Assembly: GCA_035758825.1 (NCBI GenBank)
Contig: DASTWA010000008.1
Span: 124,001-188,000, forward strand
DNA: 64,000 nucleotides
Origin: JARIHD01 sp035758825
GTDB lineage: Bacteria > Patescibacteriota > Saccharimonadia > Saccharimonadales > UBA4665
Direction of reading: 5' to 3'
Under the pieces are notes generated by a model. The model did no database searches, was not told where the DNA came from, and saw nothing but the letters and a program-made list of their open reading frames with translations. The translations under genes were made by a program, and so were the position numbers. Position 1 is the first letter of the stretch. Each line of letters starts with the position of its first letter. Of this stretch, positions 1-7,321 are shown in pieces.

Positions 1-90
1 CCAGTTTTGGGCCACCAAGAAGCAGCCCTTCCGCTCAAGAAAGGAGGCAGCCGCCGCTTCTGCCTGGCGGCCAATGTCGAAAGTCGTCAT
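1..90 (-). CDS. yraN: YraN/UPF0102 family protein, N-terminal part only
   Basis: The first 30 codons of a minus-strand gene that runs off the window. The translation begins MTTFDIGRQAEAAAASFLER and reaches QNW. The pattern G-x-x-AE-x-x-A-x-x-(F/Y)L-x-x-x-G followed by N-W is the N-terminal signature of the YraN family, a predicted endonuclease-like fold often encoded next to rnhB. The ATG overlaps the rnhB stop (ATGA), so translation is probably coupled. The catalytic region lies outside the window. Confidence 0.75.
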   Translation of the reverse strand, partial: MTTFDIGRQAEAAAASFLERKGCFLVAQNW

Positions 91-650
91 ACGACATCCA
101 ATAAAGCACGGACTGGCGCAAAAGTCTTGCGATGCAGCTCACAAATACCATGTAATTTGAGCAGCTCTGCATGAAGCGCTGTGCCGTAGCCGACGTGCTG
201 ATCAAACTTGTACGCCGGGTGCGAGACCGCAGCGACTTGGCGCATATACGCGTCACGGGCGACTTTGGCAATAATGCTCGCCGCGCTAACCGAGGCTACC
301 GTGTCGTCGGCTTTAATAAGACAACTGCTCTGGGGTAAATCTTTTAGATAATTATAATTGCCGTCAATGATGATTTCGTCGTAATCACATGTGACCCCTG
401 CTACCGCCCGGCGCATTGCCAGGCGCACGGCTTCGGTAAGGCCGATCTCGTCCAGCTCGGCGGGCGAAACCCAGCCAATGCCATAGCCCAGGGCTTGCCT
501 GCGGATTTTGATATCCAATTTTTGGCGTTGGATGCGGCTAAGTTTTTTGGAGTCGGCCAAGCCCGGAATCCGGCGGCGTAACACAACGGCTCCCGCTACT
601 ACCGGACCCGCCCAGCACCCCCGGCCGACCTCATCTACCCCGAGTATCAT
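87..650 (-). CDS. rnhB: Ribonuclease HII
   Basis: 187 aa, normal for RNase HII, which nicks the RNA of RNA-DNA hybrids and single ribonucleotides in DNA. The N-terminus MILGVDEVGRGCWAGPVVAGAV carries the GxDExGRG motif with the first catalytic Asp/Glu pair. Further acidic positions are seen in DEIIIDGNYN and KADDTVASVSAASIIAKVARD, the latter being the conserved KAD...AASIxAKVxRD block. The start is an ATG whose upstream hexamer TAGACT, preceded by TGn, ends 6 nt away, suggesting a leaderless transcript. It overlaps yraN by 4 nt. In many bacteria it directly follows rplS; here an opposing gene lies between. Confidence 0.95.
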   Translation of the reverse strand: MILGVDEVGRGCWAGPVVAGAVVLRRRIPGLADSKKLSRIQRQKLDIKIRRQALGYGIGWVSPAELDEIGLTEAVRLAMRRAVAGVTCDYDEIIIDGNYNYLKDLPQSSCLIKADDTVASVSAASIIAKVARDAYMRQVAAVSHPAYKFDQHVGYGTALHAELLKLHGICELHRKTFAPVRALLDVV

Positions 651-731
651 ACTTCCAGTCTATCACATGTACATGCCAAAAAATTGCTAGCCAACAATTT
701 GCAATAGGGGCGAAACGTGATTTAAATCATA

Positions 732-759
732 TTGTCACAGGTCACATAAGTGTTCTAAT
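732..759 (+). promoter_or_regulatory. Promoter of the 766-1428 gene
   Basis: TTGTCA at 732-737, a 16-nt spacer, and TCTAAT at 754-759. The hexamer ends 6 nt before the ATG at 766, so the predicted transcript starts at or next to the start codon. No Shine-Dalgarno is present. Confidence 0.6.
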
Positions 760-765
760 GAAAAT

Positions 766-1428
766 ATGACAGAGATCATACGAGAGGGACACATACCAAC
801 AGCCGAAGATGACGATTTCGTCGATCCTTGGCAGGTAAAAGCCGCCCAGGCGCGGGACTATTTGCGGAGCCACAAGCGCTCGACAATTGCCACCACCCTG
901 GCCTTAGCCGTCGGGCTAGGCGGCGGGATACTGCTGGGCCGTGGTGGCAGCGAAAGCGCCGATACCACAGCTCCGGGCCGAGGCAATGGAGTTGCCGCTG
1001 GCCCGTTGGCCCCGGGCGCAAACGAATCAAATCCAAACACAACCCCCACTCAGAGCAGTGGGGGTTTTAATAACGCGGCGCGTGTCGTGCTCGAATGTAC
1101 CGGACTGGATATCCGGTTAGAGCCAGGCACTGTCGACACCTTTAGCGCAACGCCCGTTGTCACCGTAAAACGAGGCGAATCGACTTCGCCATATCTTTAT
1201 ACGTTACTCGGAACCGATACCGGGCACATCGAGGTCGTTGAAGGAGTCAACACGTTACATGATATTAAGCAGGGTGATAACGTCGAATTTCCACTTGTAG
1301 CGATCGTGGACACCGCTGGCACAAAATTCGGACCCGACGACCCAGAGGCACTAAGCAAGCCCTTCGGAGATGCAATCCCCGACCAGCAAATCTTTAACTG
1401 TCCGGTCGTGCCTTATCCGGAATTTTAG
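766..1428 (+). CDS. Membrane-anchored extracellular protein of unknown function
   Basis: 220 aa, not recognised. About 38 charged N-terminal residues precede one hydrophobic helix (residues ~40-60, ending GGGILLGRGG). A Gly/Thr/Pro/Asn-rich linker (~62-100) then leads to a ~115-residue C-terminal domain with two cysteines, in VVLECTG and FNCPV, which could form a disulfide outside the cell. The topology suggests a cytoplasmic N-terminus and a surface-exposed domain. It lies opposite to and between rplS and rnhB, breaking a normally contiguous cluster. A terminator-like hairpin is embedded in the linker coding sequence at 1041-1068. It ends at a shared terminator with rplS. Confidence 0.75.
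   Translation: MTEIIREGHIPTAEDDDFVDPWQVKAAQARDYLRSHKRSTIATTLALAVGLGGGILLGRGGSESADTTAPGRGNGVAAGPLAPGANESNPNTTPTQSSGGFNNAARVVLECTGLDIRLEPGTVDTFSATPVVTVKRGESTSPYLYTLLGTDTGHIEVVEGVNTLHDIKQGDNVEFPLVAIVDTAGTKFGPDDPEALSKPFGDAIPDQQIFNCPVVPYPEF
1041..1068 (+). terminator. Terminator-like hairpin inside a coding sequence
   Basis: AACCCCCACT (1041-1050), a 6-nt loop, AGTGGGGGTT (1057-1066), then more T (TTTT at 1065-1068). This perfect 10-bp stem with a short T tract has the form of an intrinsic terminator, but lies within the linker codons of the 220-aa gene. It may be an accident of Pro/Thr and Gly codons, or it may limit transcription. Confidence 0.5.
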
Positions 1429-1440
1429 CCCGGAGATATA

Positions 1441-1475
1441 AAAAAACCGCCAGCACGTTGGTTGGCGGTTTTTTT
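1441..1475. terminator. Bidirectional intrinsic terminator
   Basis: AAAAAACCGCCA (1441-1452) pairs perfectly with TGGCGGTTTTTT (1463-1474) around a 10-nt loop. It has A/T tracts on both sides, so it can end both the plus-strand gene at 766-1428 and minus-strand rplS. Confidence 0.9.
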
Positions 1476-1489
1476 AGCTCGAATGAATC

Positions 1490-1930
1490 TTAGGCTTTTT
1501 CTTCGGTTGCTTCGGCTTCTGAGACTTTGGCTTCTTCGGTTTCGGCTGGTTTTTCGGCCACGGCGTTTACGGCATTGCGGTCAAAGTCGACACCGGTCAG
1601 ACGGGCTGCCTTGCCAGTGCGCTGGCGCATGTAGGTAAGGTAGTTACGACGGACCTTGCTACGCTTGGTAACTTCGATCTTAACTACGAGCGGGCTGTGA
1701 ACCAAAAAACTCTTCTCTACACCCACGCCGCTGGCGAGACGACGGACAGTGATGCGGCTGGTGTGGCTGCCTTTGCGGTCAGTGCGGATAACGAGACCCT
1801 TAAAAACCTGGACGCGTTCCTTGTTACCTTCTTTAATCTTTTGGTGCACGTTAACAGTGTCGCCGCTTTTTACGTCAACAACGTCGTGCTTCTTGAACTT
1901 GGCTTCAATTTTTTGAATAACAGATTGCAT
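1490..1930 (-). CDS. rplS: 50S ribosomal protein L19
   Basis: 146 aa. L19 sits at the 30S-50S interface. The sequence contains the family blocks DTVNVHQKIKEGNKERVQVF, GLVIR, TSRITVRRLASGVGVE, VHSPLVVKIEV and KVRRNYLTYMRQRTGKAARL. After about residue 120 it carries an acidic Ala/Glu-rich tail (AEKPAETEEAKVSEAEATEEKA region) absent from short L19 proteins such as that of E. coli. A leader of about 30 nt separates the promoter from the ATG, with AAGG as a possible ribosome binding site. Confidence 0.98.
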   Translation of the reverse strand: MQSVIQKIEAKFKKHDVVDVKSGDTVNVHQKIKEGNKERVQVFKGLVIRTDRKGSHTSRITVRRLASGVGVEKSFLVHSPLVVKIEVTKRSKVRRNYLTYMRQRTGKAARLTGVDFDRNAVNAVAEKPAETEEAKVSEAEATEEKA

Positions 1931-1967
1931 AACCTATAAACCTTACACTAATATTCGCTTTACAGCA

Positions 1968-1996
1968 AGTATATCACATCTGTTACAGGAAGGCAA
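1968..1996 (-). promoter_or_regulatory. rplS promoter
   Basis: On the minus strand, TTGCCT (1991-1996), a 17-nt spacer, and TATACT (1968-1973) preceded by TGA, which makes an extended -10. This is one of the best sigma-70-type promoters in the window, as expected for a ribosomal protein gene. Confidence 0.8.
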
Positions 1997-2026
1997 AGGG
2001 CTTAAGGACGGATTGAAGAGGTCATG

Positions 2027-2032
2027 TATAAT
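2027..2032 (+). promoter_or_regulatory. maeA -10 element
   Basis: A consensus TATAAT lies 22 nt upstream of the chosen maeA start. A -35 is weak (TTAAGG at 2002-2007, spacer 19). The predicted leader is about 16 nt and contains GGAGG. Confidence 0.6.
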
Positions 2033-2054
2033 TGAGCCATACACTGGAGGACAT

Positions 2055-3188
2055 ATGGATTACGGCAAGCTCGCGCTTGAAAAACACAAAGAATTAAAAG
2101 GCAAAATTTCCGTCGAGCTCAAAGACCAGCTCGACAGCAAAGAGAAGCTCAGCATCTATTACACTCCAGGCGTGGGCGCCGTAAGCAGCTACGTGGCCGA
2201 ACACCCCGATGAAGCCCGTGACTACACCTGGACCAACAACGCGGTAGCCGTCGTGAGCGATGGCTCCGCGGTGCTTGGGCTAGGAAATATCGGCCCTTTG
2301 GGCGCACTGCCGGTCATGGAGGGCAAAGCTATGCTGTTTAAGCATTTCGGGCACGTCGATGCCGTGCCAATCGTGCTCGACGTACACTCCGCCGACGAAA
2401 TCGTAGCCGCCGTTAAGGCAATCGCTCCAAGCTTTGGCGGTATTAATCTCGAAGATATTGCCGCCCCGATCTGCTTTAAAGTCGAAGAGCGCCTCAAACA
2501 GGAGTTAAACATTCCGGTTATGCACGATGACCAGCACGGGACCGCCATCGTTACCCTCGCCGGGCTGATCAATGCCACGAAGGTCACCGGCCGCAAGCTG
2601 GAGGACGCCAAAATTGTCGTCGTTGGGGCAGGTGCTGCCGGCACGGCCATCATGAAGCTCATCCACACCTATGCCAATCCGCAGATATTTGCCGTCGACA
2701 GCAAGGGCGTCATCGGCCCAAACCGTACTGACTTGAACGACGAGAAAAAGTCTCTACTCGAGTTCACTAATCTTTCAGGTGTTGATGGTTCGCTGGAGGA
2801 TATTCTGGCCGGAGCCGATGTGTTCATAGGTGTCTCAAAACCGGGATTATTGACGCCCACAATGGTCAGAACAATGGCCAAAGACCCGATCATCTTCGCG
2901 ATGGCCAATCCGGTGCCCGAAATTATGCCCGATGTCGCCAAAGAGGCCGGTGTTGCGATCATGGCCACTGGCCGCAGCGACTTCCCCAACCAGGTCAATA
3001 ACTCCTTAGCCTTTCCGGGCATTTTCCGTGGGGCGCTGGATAACCGCGTCACCAAAATCACCGACGAGCACAAAATCGCCGCCGCCGAAGTTATTGCCTC
3101 CCTGATCGAAAACCCAACGACCGAAGAAATTATGCCGTCACCTCTGGATGAACGCCTGGTTCCTCAAATTGCCGCAGTTATAAAGTAA
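2055..3188 (+). CDS. maeA: NAD(P)-dependent malic enzyme (malate dehydrogenase, oxaloacetate-decarboxylating)
   Basis: 377 aa. Converts malate to pyruvate and CO2 with reduction of NAD(P). This is the short ~380-450 aa malic enzyme type. YYTPGVG (~35-41) holds the catalytic tyrosine, NLEDI (131-135) and HDDQHGTA (157-164) the metal and substrate residues, and VVVGAGAAGTA (~188-198) the nucleotide-binding loop. The start at 2055 follows GGAGG by 4 nt. An upstream TTG at 2013 would add 14 residues but lies before the -10, so it is rejected. The gene stands alone; malic enzyme is a recurrent feature of reduced CPR genomes. The cofactor cannot be settled by eye. Confidence 0.95.
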   Translation: MDYGKLALEKHKELKGKISVELKDQLDSKEKLSIYYTPGVGAVSSYVAEHPDEARDYTWTNNAVAVVSDGSAVLGLGNIGPLGALPVMEGKAMLFKHFGHVDAVPIVLDVHSADEIVAAVKAIAPSFGGINLEDIAAPICFKVEERLKQELNIPVMHDDQHGTAIVTLAGLINATKVTGRKLEDAKIVVVGAGAAGTAIMKLIHTYANPQIFAVDSKGVIGPNRTDLNDEKKSLLEFTNLSGVDGSLEDILAGADVFIGVSKPGLLTPTMVRTMAKDPIIFAMANPVPEIMPDVAKEAGVAIMATGRSDFPNQVNNSLAFPGIFRGALDNRVTKITDEHKIAAAEVIASLIENPTTEEIMPSPLDERLVPQIAAVIK

Positions 3189-3345
3189 TTTCTCTGCACA
3201 TAGCTCATGCGTATGAACGATCTGAAGAAAAACCACTAACTTGGAGAGGTGGGGTGCTGCTGATGTTGTTGTAGTTCGAGCCATTGGCTCACATCTGCAG
3301 CGCCCCGAAGGCCTCTCTACTTGCTTATCATTGGATCAGAAGCGT

Positions 3346-4098
3346 TTACAACACGAATCGAGTGTATCTTGCAGGCGCGCCAACGTCACCGAGACGCGGG
3401 GTCGTGCCAAGATTGGCCAGTTGCTGGTCCTCGAAGCCGGTCGGGTGGATTGGAGCCTGGGGAGCTCCTTGCTTGCGGAGCCTGCCAACAAGGTCGTTCC
3501 AGAACAAGTAACGCACCTGGATCAGTTGCGAGAATCTCGGACGGGTCAGGCCAAGGGCCTCGCGCAGATGTTGGCTGACGTACTCACCGGCGCCGGTCGC
3601 GGGACGATCGCGTTGAAGGCTGACGTCTTGTGCGCCGCTCGGCCCACGATCGTACATGTCGGGGGCCAACACCGCATCGCGGGAGCCGTACGGATCGGAC
3701 TGTCGAACGTCGTATGGTTCGACGAAGACGGCTGCCGATATGTAACCCCGGGCGTCAATATCACCGTGTGTATGCACCGCCACCGAGTTCTCGATCAAGC
3801 CAAAGACGAAGCGTGCGCCGCCGTTGGTCGTCTCCGGCCAGGCATTCAGTGGTAGCACCCCGTAAGGCTCGATCACGAACTGGCTTCCCTGCGGATTGAG
3901 ATTAGCCTTCCGGCCGCTCAACACGTCGGTGCCATCAACCGAAATCCGCACGCCTACTTTGAATTCGGAGGTGTTGTGAAAACGTATTCCGTATGGCTCA
4001 CCGGATATGACGCCGATGGTGCTAATACCATCCAGCCAATACTTCCGCAGTTCGCGTCCCTCTAACCCGGGACTATTGCTAACGATGCTGAATTCCAT
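3346..4098 (-). CDS. Orphan protein with a beta-rich S-V-D-G motif domain
   Basis: 250 aa, no firm assignment. Residues ~35-105 contain YGIRFHNTSEFKVGVRISVDG followed by TDVLSG, IEPYG, AWPET and ARFVFG. This resembles a widespread family of beta-sandwich hypothetical proteins (bacterial and phage) with an N-x-x-x-x-V-x-V-S-V-D-G...G pattern followed by a proline/aromatic strand, and RGYISAAVFVEP fits its last strand; this is recollection, not a search. The C-terminal ~110 residues look disordered and Arg/Gln-rich. The start at 4098 is chosen because AGGGGAA (4104-4110) precedes it; an ATG at 4149 lacks a site. No neighbour shares its strand and promoter. An oddly strong promoter suggests an acquired gene. 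Confidence 0.65.
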   Translation of the reverse strand: MEFSIVSNSPGLEGRELRKYWLDGISTIGVISGEPYGIRFHNTSEFKVGVRISVDGTDVLSGRKANLNPQGSQFVIEPYGVLPLNAWPETTNGGARFVFGLIENSVAVHTHGDIDARGYISAAVFVEPYDVRQSDPYGSRDAVLAPDMYDRGPSGAQDVSLQRDRPATGAGEYVSQHLREALGLTRPRFSQLIQVRYLFWNDLVGRLRKQGAPQAPIHPTGFEDQQLANLGTTPRLGDVGAPARYTRFVL

Positions 4099-4167
4099 GG
4101 TTCTTCCCCTAACGGGTAGAAATGGAGCAGATGATAGAGAGGCGTCCAAATAAATCTGAACGACGAT

Positions 4168-4196
4168 ATTATCATATAAAATAATACTATTGTCAA
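4168..4196 (-). promoter_or_regulatory. Near-consensus promoter of the 3346-4098 orphan gene
   Basis: On the minus strand: TTGACA (4191-4196), exactly 17 nt, GATAAT (4168-4173), with an AT-rich spacer. The leader of about 60 nt ends with AGGGGAA. This is the most consensus-like promoter in the window. Confidence 0.85.
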
Positions 4197-4202
4197 TTAG
4201 CG

Positions 4203-5804
4203 CTAGCCAACGACTCGGAAAATCTCTTCGAGGGTTGTTTTGCCGGCGATAACCTTGAGAATACCGTCTTGGAGCATAGTTATCATGCCGTCTTCGCGGG
4301 CTCTTTGTTCAAGCATCTCGGTAGTAATTTCGTTGGGTGGCTTACGCAGCAATTGCTGGACGCCGGGCGTCATAAGCATTTGCTCGCGAATCGGCGTCTG
4401 TCCGACATATCCAAAGGGGTTCTCGGCGGAGGCGCCCGGCTTATATAGGGTAATACTGCTGATGTCAGGGCGTTCGACGCCAGGAGGCAGCGTGTCGATA
4501 ATGGTCTGCAATTGAGCTTTAAGGCCGTCATCCGGCTGGTAAGGCTGCTTGGTAGCGTCATCGAGTACACGGACCAAGCGCTGCGCCATAATCAGGTGAA
4601 TAGCCGATGCAAACAGCGGGTTGATACCAATAAAGTCCAGCATACGCGTCAAAGCGGCAGCCGCGCTGGAGGCGTGAAAAGTACTGAGTACCAAGTGGCC
4701 CGTCAGGGCCGCCTGCAAAGCCGTTTTTGCTGTGTCCCGGTCACGGATCTCGCCGACCATCACGACATCAGGGTCCAAACGGAGGACGGCGCGGAGCTTC
4801 TCGGCAAAGCCCTGGGCATTGGTATCGCCCGATACCGGAATTTGGGTTACACCGGGCATAAAGTATTCGACCGGGTCTTCTAGCGTCAGAATCTTGCGTT
4901 CCGGGCTATTAAGCGTATTTACAACCGAGTACAAGGTTGTGGTCTTGCCTGAGCCGGTCGGCCCGACGGCCAGCACCATGCCTGTCGGGTGACGGATAAT
5001 GTCGTCAACGACAGCCCGTTCGCGCTCGTTCAGGCCAAGGTTGTCCAGGTTCAGGAGCTCCATCTTGAGCGTAAAGATACGCATAACCACATCAATGCCA
5101 TAGACGGTCGGGACGGTCTCAACACGCAGATTGACGGTCACTTCCTCGCCGGTGGCTAGTTTGTAGGTTTTATTGATGTGCCCGGTTTGGGCGTCGGGCG
5201 CACCGGTCGATACGTTTGCGGCGATGGCGATGGAGCTTAAAAGCTGGTGATATTTTTCGCGCGTCAGTGTTGCAATGGGGTGCAGCACGCCATCTACACG
5301 GAACCGAATGCGGACACTGTCTTTCTGGTTTTCCAGGTGGATGTCGGAAGCCTTTAGGCGGTAGCCTTGCTGCACCAAGTAAGCAAGGATGTCGTCGGCC
5401 CGAACTTGCTCAAGCGTGGACGAAACCTGCTTGAATAAATCTTCGTCGCTATTGGCCGTAAATGCTACATCCTGGTAGGTGATCTGCTTTGGCGGATCGT
5501 ACAAACGCATGTATTCGCGGTACCCGGAGTCCGAAATAATTGCAAACGCGGCACGGATCTCGTTAAAACGCTGGCGCAAATCGTTGATGGTCTGCTGTGA
5601 CGTCGTGGTCGTAATACCGAACAAGACATTGCTCTGGTCTGCCTGGAGGGGCACGACGCGCTTCTGGTACATCTCTTCTTTGGAGAGCATGTCCTTGTAA
5701 AGCGTCTTCTGAGGCAGCGTAGACGTATCGACATAATTAAAACCCAGCAATCGGGCACGTCGTAGTGTTGCGTCTTCTTCATCACGCCTGGCGTCTTGGC
5801 TCAT
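4203..5804 (-). CDS. pilB: PilB/GspE-type secretion or type IV pilus assembly ATPase
   Basis: 533 aa. Cytoplasmic hexameric ATPase that powers pilin polymerisation. An N-terminal MshEN/GSPII_E-type region (~1-110) precedes the ATPase. Motifs are GPTGSGKTTTL (Walker A, 281-291), the Asp box near LTLEDPVEYF (307-315), DPDVVMVGEIRD (Walker B, 344-355) and TGHLVLSTFHA (His box, 368-378). The Cys-x-x-Cys zinc motifs usual in PilB/GspE C-domains are absent. The start at 5804 follows TATTAT by 6 nt (leaderless form); the ATG at 5822 is rejected. No other pilus genes are in the window. PilB versus GspE naming is uncertain. Confidence 0.9.
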   Translation of the reverse strand: MSQDARRDEEDATLRRARLLGFNYVDTSTLPQKTLYKDMLSKEEMYQKRVVPLQADQSNVLFGITTTTSQQTINDLRQRFNEIRAAFAIISDSGYREYMRLYDPPKQITYQDVAFTANSDEDLFKQVSSTLEQVRADDILAYLVQQGYRLKASDIHLENQKDSVRIRFRVDGVLHPIATLTREKYHQLLSSIAIAANVSTGAPDAQTGHINKTYKLATGEEVTVNLRVETVPTVYGIDVVMRIFTLKMELLNLDNLGLNERERAVVDDIIRHPTGMVLAVGPTGSGKTTTLYSVVNTLNSPERKILTLEDPVEYFMPGVTQIPVSGDTNAQGFAEKLRAVLRLDPDVVMVGEIRDRDTAKTALQAALTGHLVLSTFHASSAAAALTRMLDFIGINPLFASAIHLIMAQRLVRVLDDATKQPYQPDDGLKAQLQTIIDTLPPGVERPDISSITLYKPGASAENPFGYVGQTPIREQMLMTPGVQQLLRKPPNEITTEMLEQRAREDGMITMLQDGILKVIAGKTTLEEIFRVVG

Positions 5805-5863
5805 GCACCAATAATACCACAAGCGTTATGCGTTCGGCCTTCAGTTCGCTATAGTTTTTTGTA

Positions 5864-6361
5864 GTGAAAAATGTCATTTTGATTGCACATAACTTACGAA
5901 GCTGCCACAACGTCGGCTCACTATTGCGTACTGCCGAAGGGCTGGGGGTCCAAAAGGTCTTTCTGACCGGTTATAGCCCCTATCCCCTGCAGGCCGACGA
6001 TGACCGCTTGCCGCATATAGCCAATAAACTGTACAAACAAATCGCCAAGACAGCACTTGGCGCCGAAGATAGCCAAGACTGGGAACATCAGGAAGATATC
6101 CGCGCAGTTATCGTCAGGCTGAAAGCCGAGGGCTACGTAGTAGCCGCCATCGAGCAGGCAGGCAATTCAGTGCCCCTGCCCGGATTCCACACCCCAGACA
6201 AAATCGCCCTGCTGGTCGGCCGCGAAGTAGAGGGTGTCGAGCCAGAGGTACTAGCACTGTGTGACAGAGTCCTCGAAATACCGATGTTCGGCCAAAAAGA
6301 ATCATTCAACGTCGTGCAGGCCGCTGCCATGGGGCTCTACCACTGTACTTTTATTCCATAA
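5864..6361 (+). CDS. SPOUT (TrmH/SpoU) family RNA 2'-O-methyltransferase
   Basis: 165 aa. SAM-dependent tRNA or rRNA ribose methylase with a trefoil knot. Motif 1 is HNVGSLLRTAEGLGV (~16-30), motif 2 is KIALLVGREVEGVEPEVL (~115-132), motif 3 is IPMFGQKESFNVVQAAAMGLY (~140-160). The length matches compact TrmL-like enzymes lacking an N-terminal RNA-binding domain. A GTG start at 5864 lies 8 nt after TATAGT (5850-5855), in the leaderless style of the window. The gene is divergent from pilB; the exact RNA target cannot be told. Confidence 0.9.
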   Translation: MKNVILIAHNLRSCHNVGSLLRTAEGLGVQKVFLTGYSPYPLQADDDRLPHIANKLYKQIAKTALGAEDSQDWEHQEDIRAVIVRLKAEGYVVAAIEQAGNSVPLPGFHTPDKIALLVGREVEGVEPEVLALCDRVLEIPMFGQKESFNVVQAAAMGLYHCTFIP

Positions 6362-6393
6362 AGCCACTAGCATGATATATACTTATAGCTAAG

Positions 6394-7320
6394 ATGGTAC
6401 TCGCGCATTTGCCAAAGCACCGGCAGACTATTCACGACAAAAAACGCCTTGGTCGCCACCACAAGCCAACGAAGCATTATTCAAAGACGTATTGGCCATA
6501 CTTGCCGATGCTTTTGATCGTCGTTGGCGGCATCATCCTGAATGCCACCTGGCAAACCGGCAAGGGTGTTTTGGGGTTCGCAACCGACATGAGTGCAAGT
6601 ACTTTGCTGCAAGAGACCAACATGCAGCGGTCTCAAAATGGCGCCGCAGCGCTAAGCCTAAATAGTGCCCTTTCAAGTGCCGCGCAAGCCAAAGCCAACG
6701 ACATGGCCTCCCACGACTACTGGTCACATATCACACCAGACGGCAAACAACCCTGGCAGTTCATTGCTGACGCAGGGTATACCTATTCGGCAGCAGCCGA
6801 AAACCTGGCATACGGATTTGCCAGCAGCGGCAAAACTGTCGCCGGCTGGATGAATAGCGCCGGACACCGTGCCAACCTGCTCAACACCAGCTACCAAGAG
6901 GTCGGCTTTGGCATAGCGAATACGGACAGTTACCAAAACGAGGGCGAACAAACCATCGTCGTGGCCATGTACGCCAAGCCCTACACCGCCATTTCACCGT
7001 CCACCATCCAAAACGGGCGGCAAACCGCCACGCTGCCGGCGACCACTAATACCCCCGCGTCCGTCAAACAACTTAACGCCCGGGAAGTATCGCGCGTCGA
7101 CGTCCTTACAAATGGCAACGCGCAGTGGGTTGCCCTGGCGGCTTCGGCCTTAGCCAGCATGGCCATCCTGGCCTTCGTCCTAAGCCACGCCAAAATATGG
7201 AAACGGTACCTCATAAAGGGTGAGTCTTTCTTTATCAAGCATCCGCTGCTGGACACCGCACTCGTAGCTGTCGGCGTACTGGGCTTTTTGCTCACCCGCA
7301 CCTCGGGCTTCATCCACTAA
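6394..7320 (+). CDS. CAP-domain (SCP/PR-1, YkwD-like) membrane protein
   Basis: 308 aa. A basic N-terminus (~1-35) is followed by a membrane helix (~36-55, PYLPMLLIVVGGIILNATW). A CAP domain spans ~70-195 with LLQETNMQRSQNGAAALSLN, DYWSHITPDG, AENLAYGF and AGHRANLL, giving the conserved His/Glu/Glu/His cavity residues. A linker leads to two more hydrophobic segments (~245-262 and ~288-305). The CAP domain is therefore extracytoplasmic and held by helices at both ends. Secreted bacterial CAP proteins have unclear functions (proteolysis, lipid binding or cell-wall roles proposed). The gene ends 1 nt before convergent dnaE. Confidence 0.88.
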   Translation: MVLAHLPKHRQTIHDKKRLGRHHKPTKHYSKTYWPYLPMLLIVVGGIILNATWQTGKGVLGFATDMSASTLLQETNMQRSQNGAAALSLNSALSSAAQAKANDMASHDYWSHITPDGKQPWQFIADAGYTYSAAAENLAYGFASSGKTVAGWMNSAGHRANLLNTSYQEVGFGIANTDSYQNEGEQTIVVAMYAKPYTAISPSTIQNGRQTATLPATTNTPASVKQLNAREVSRVDVLTNGNAQWVALAASALASMAILAFVLSHAKIWKRYLIKGESFFIKHPLLDTALVAVGVLGFLLTRTSGFIH

Positions 7321-7321
7321 G

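Noticed and set aside
2013..2054. TTG start for maeA adding 14 residues
   Set aside because: It lies upstream of the TATAAT at 2027-2032, and GGAGG fits the ATG at 2055.
3241..3855. 204-aa open frame on the plus strand opposite the orphan gene
   Set aside because: It lacks a promoter and ribosome binding site. The minus-strand frame has a near-consensus promoter and a Shine-Dalgarno.
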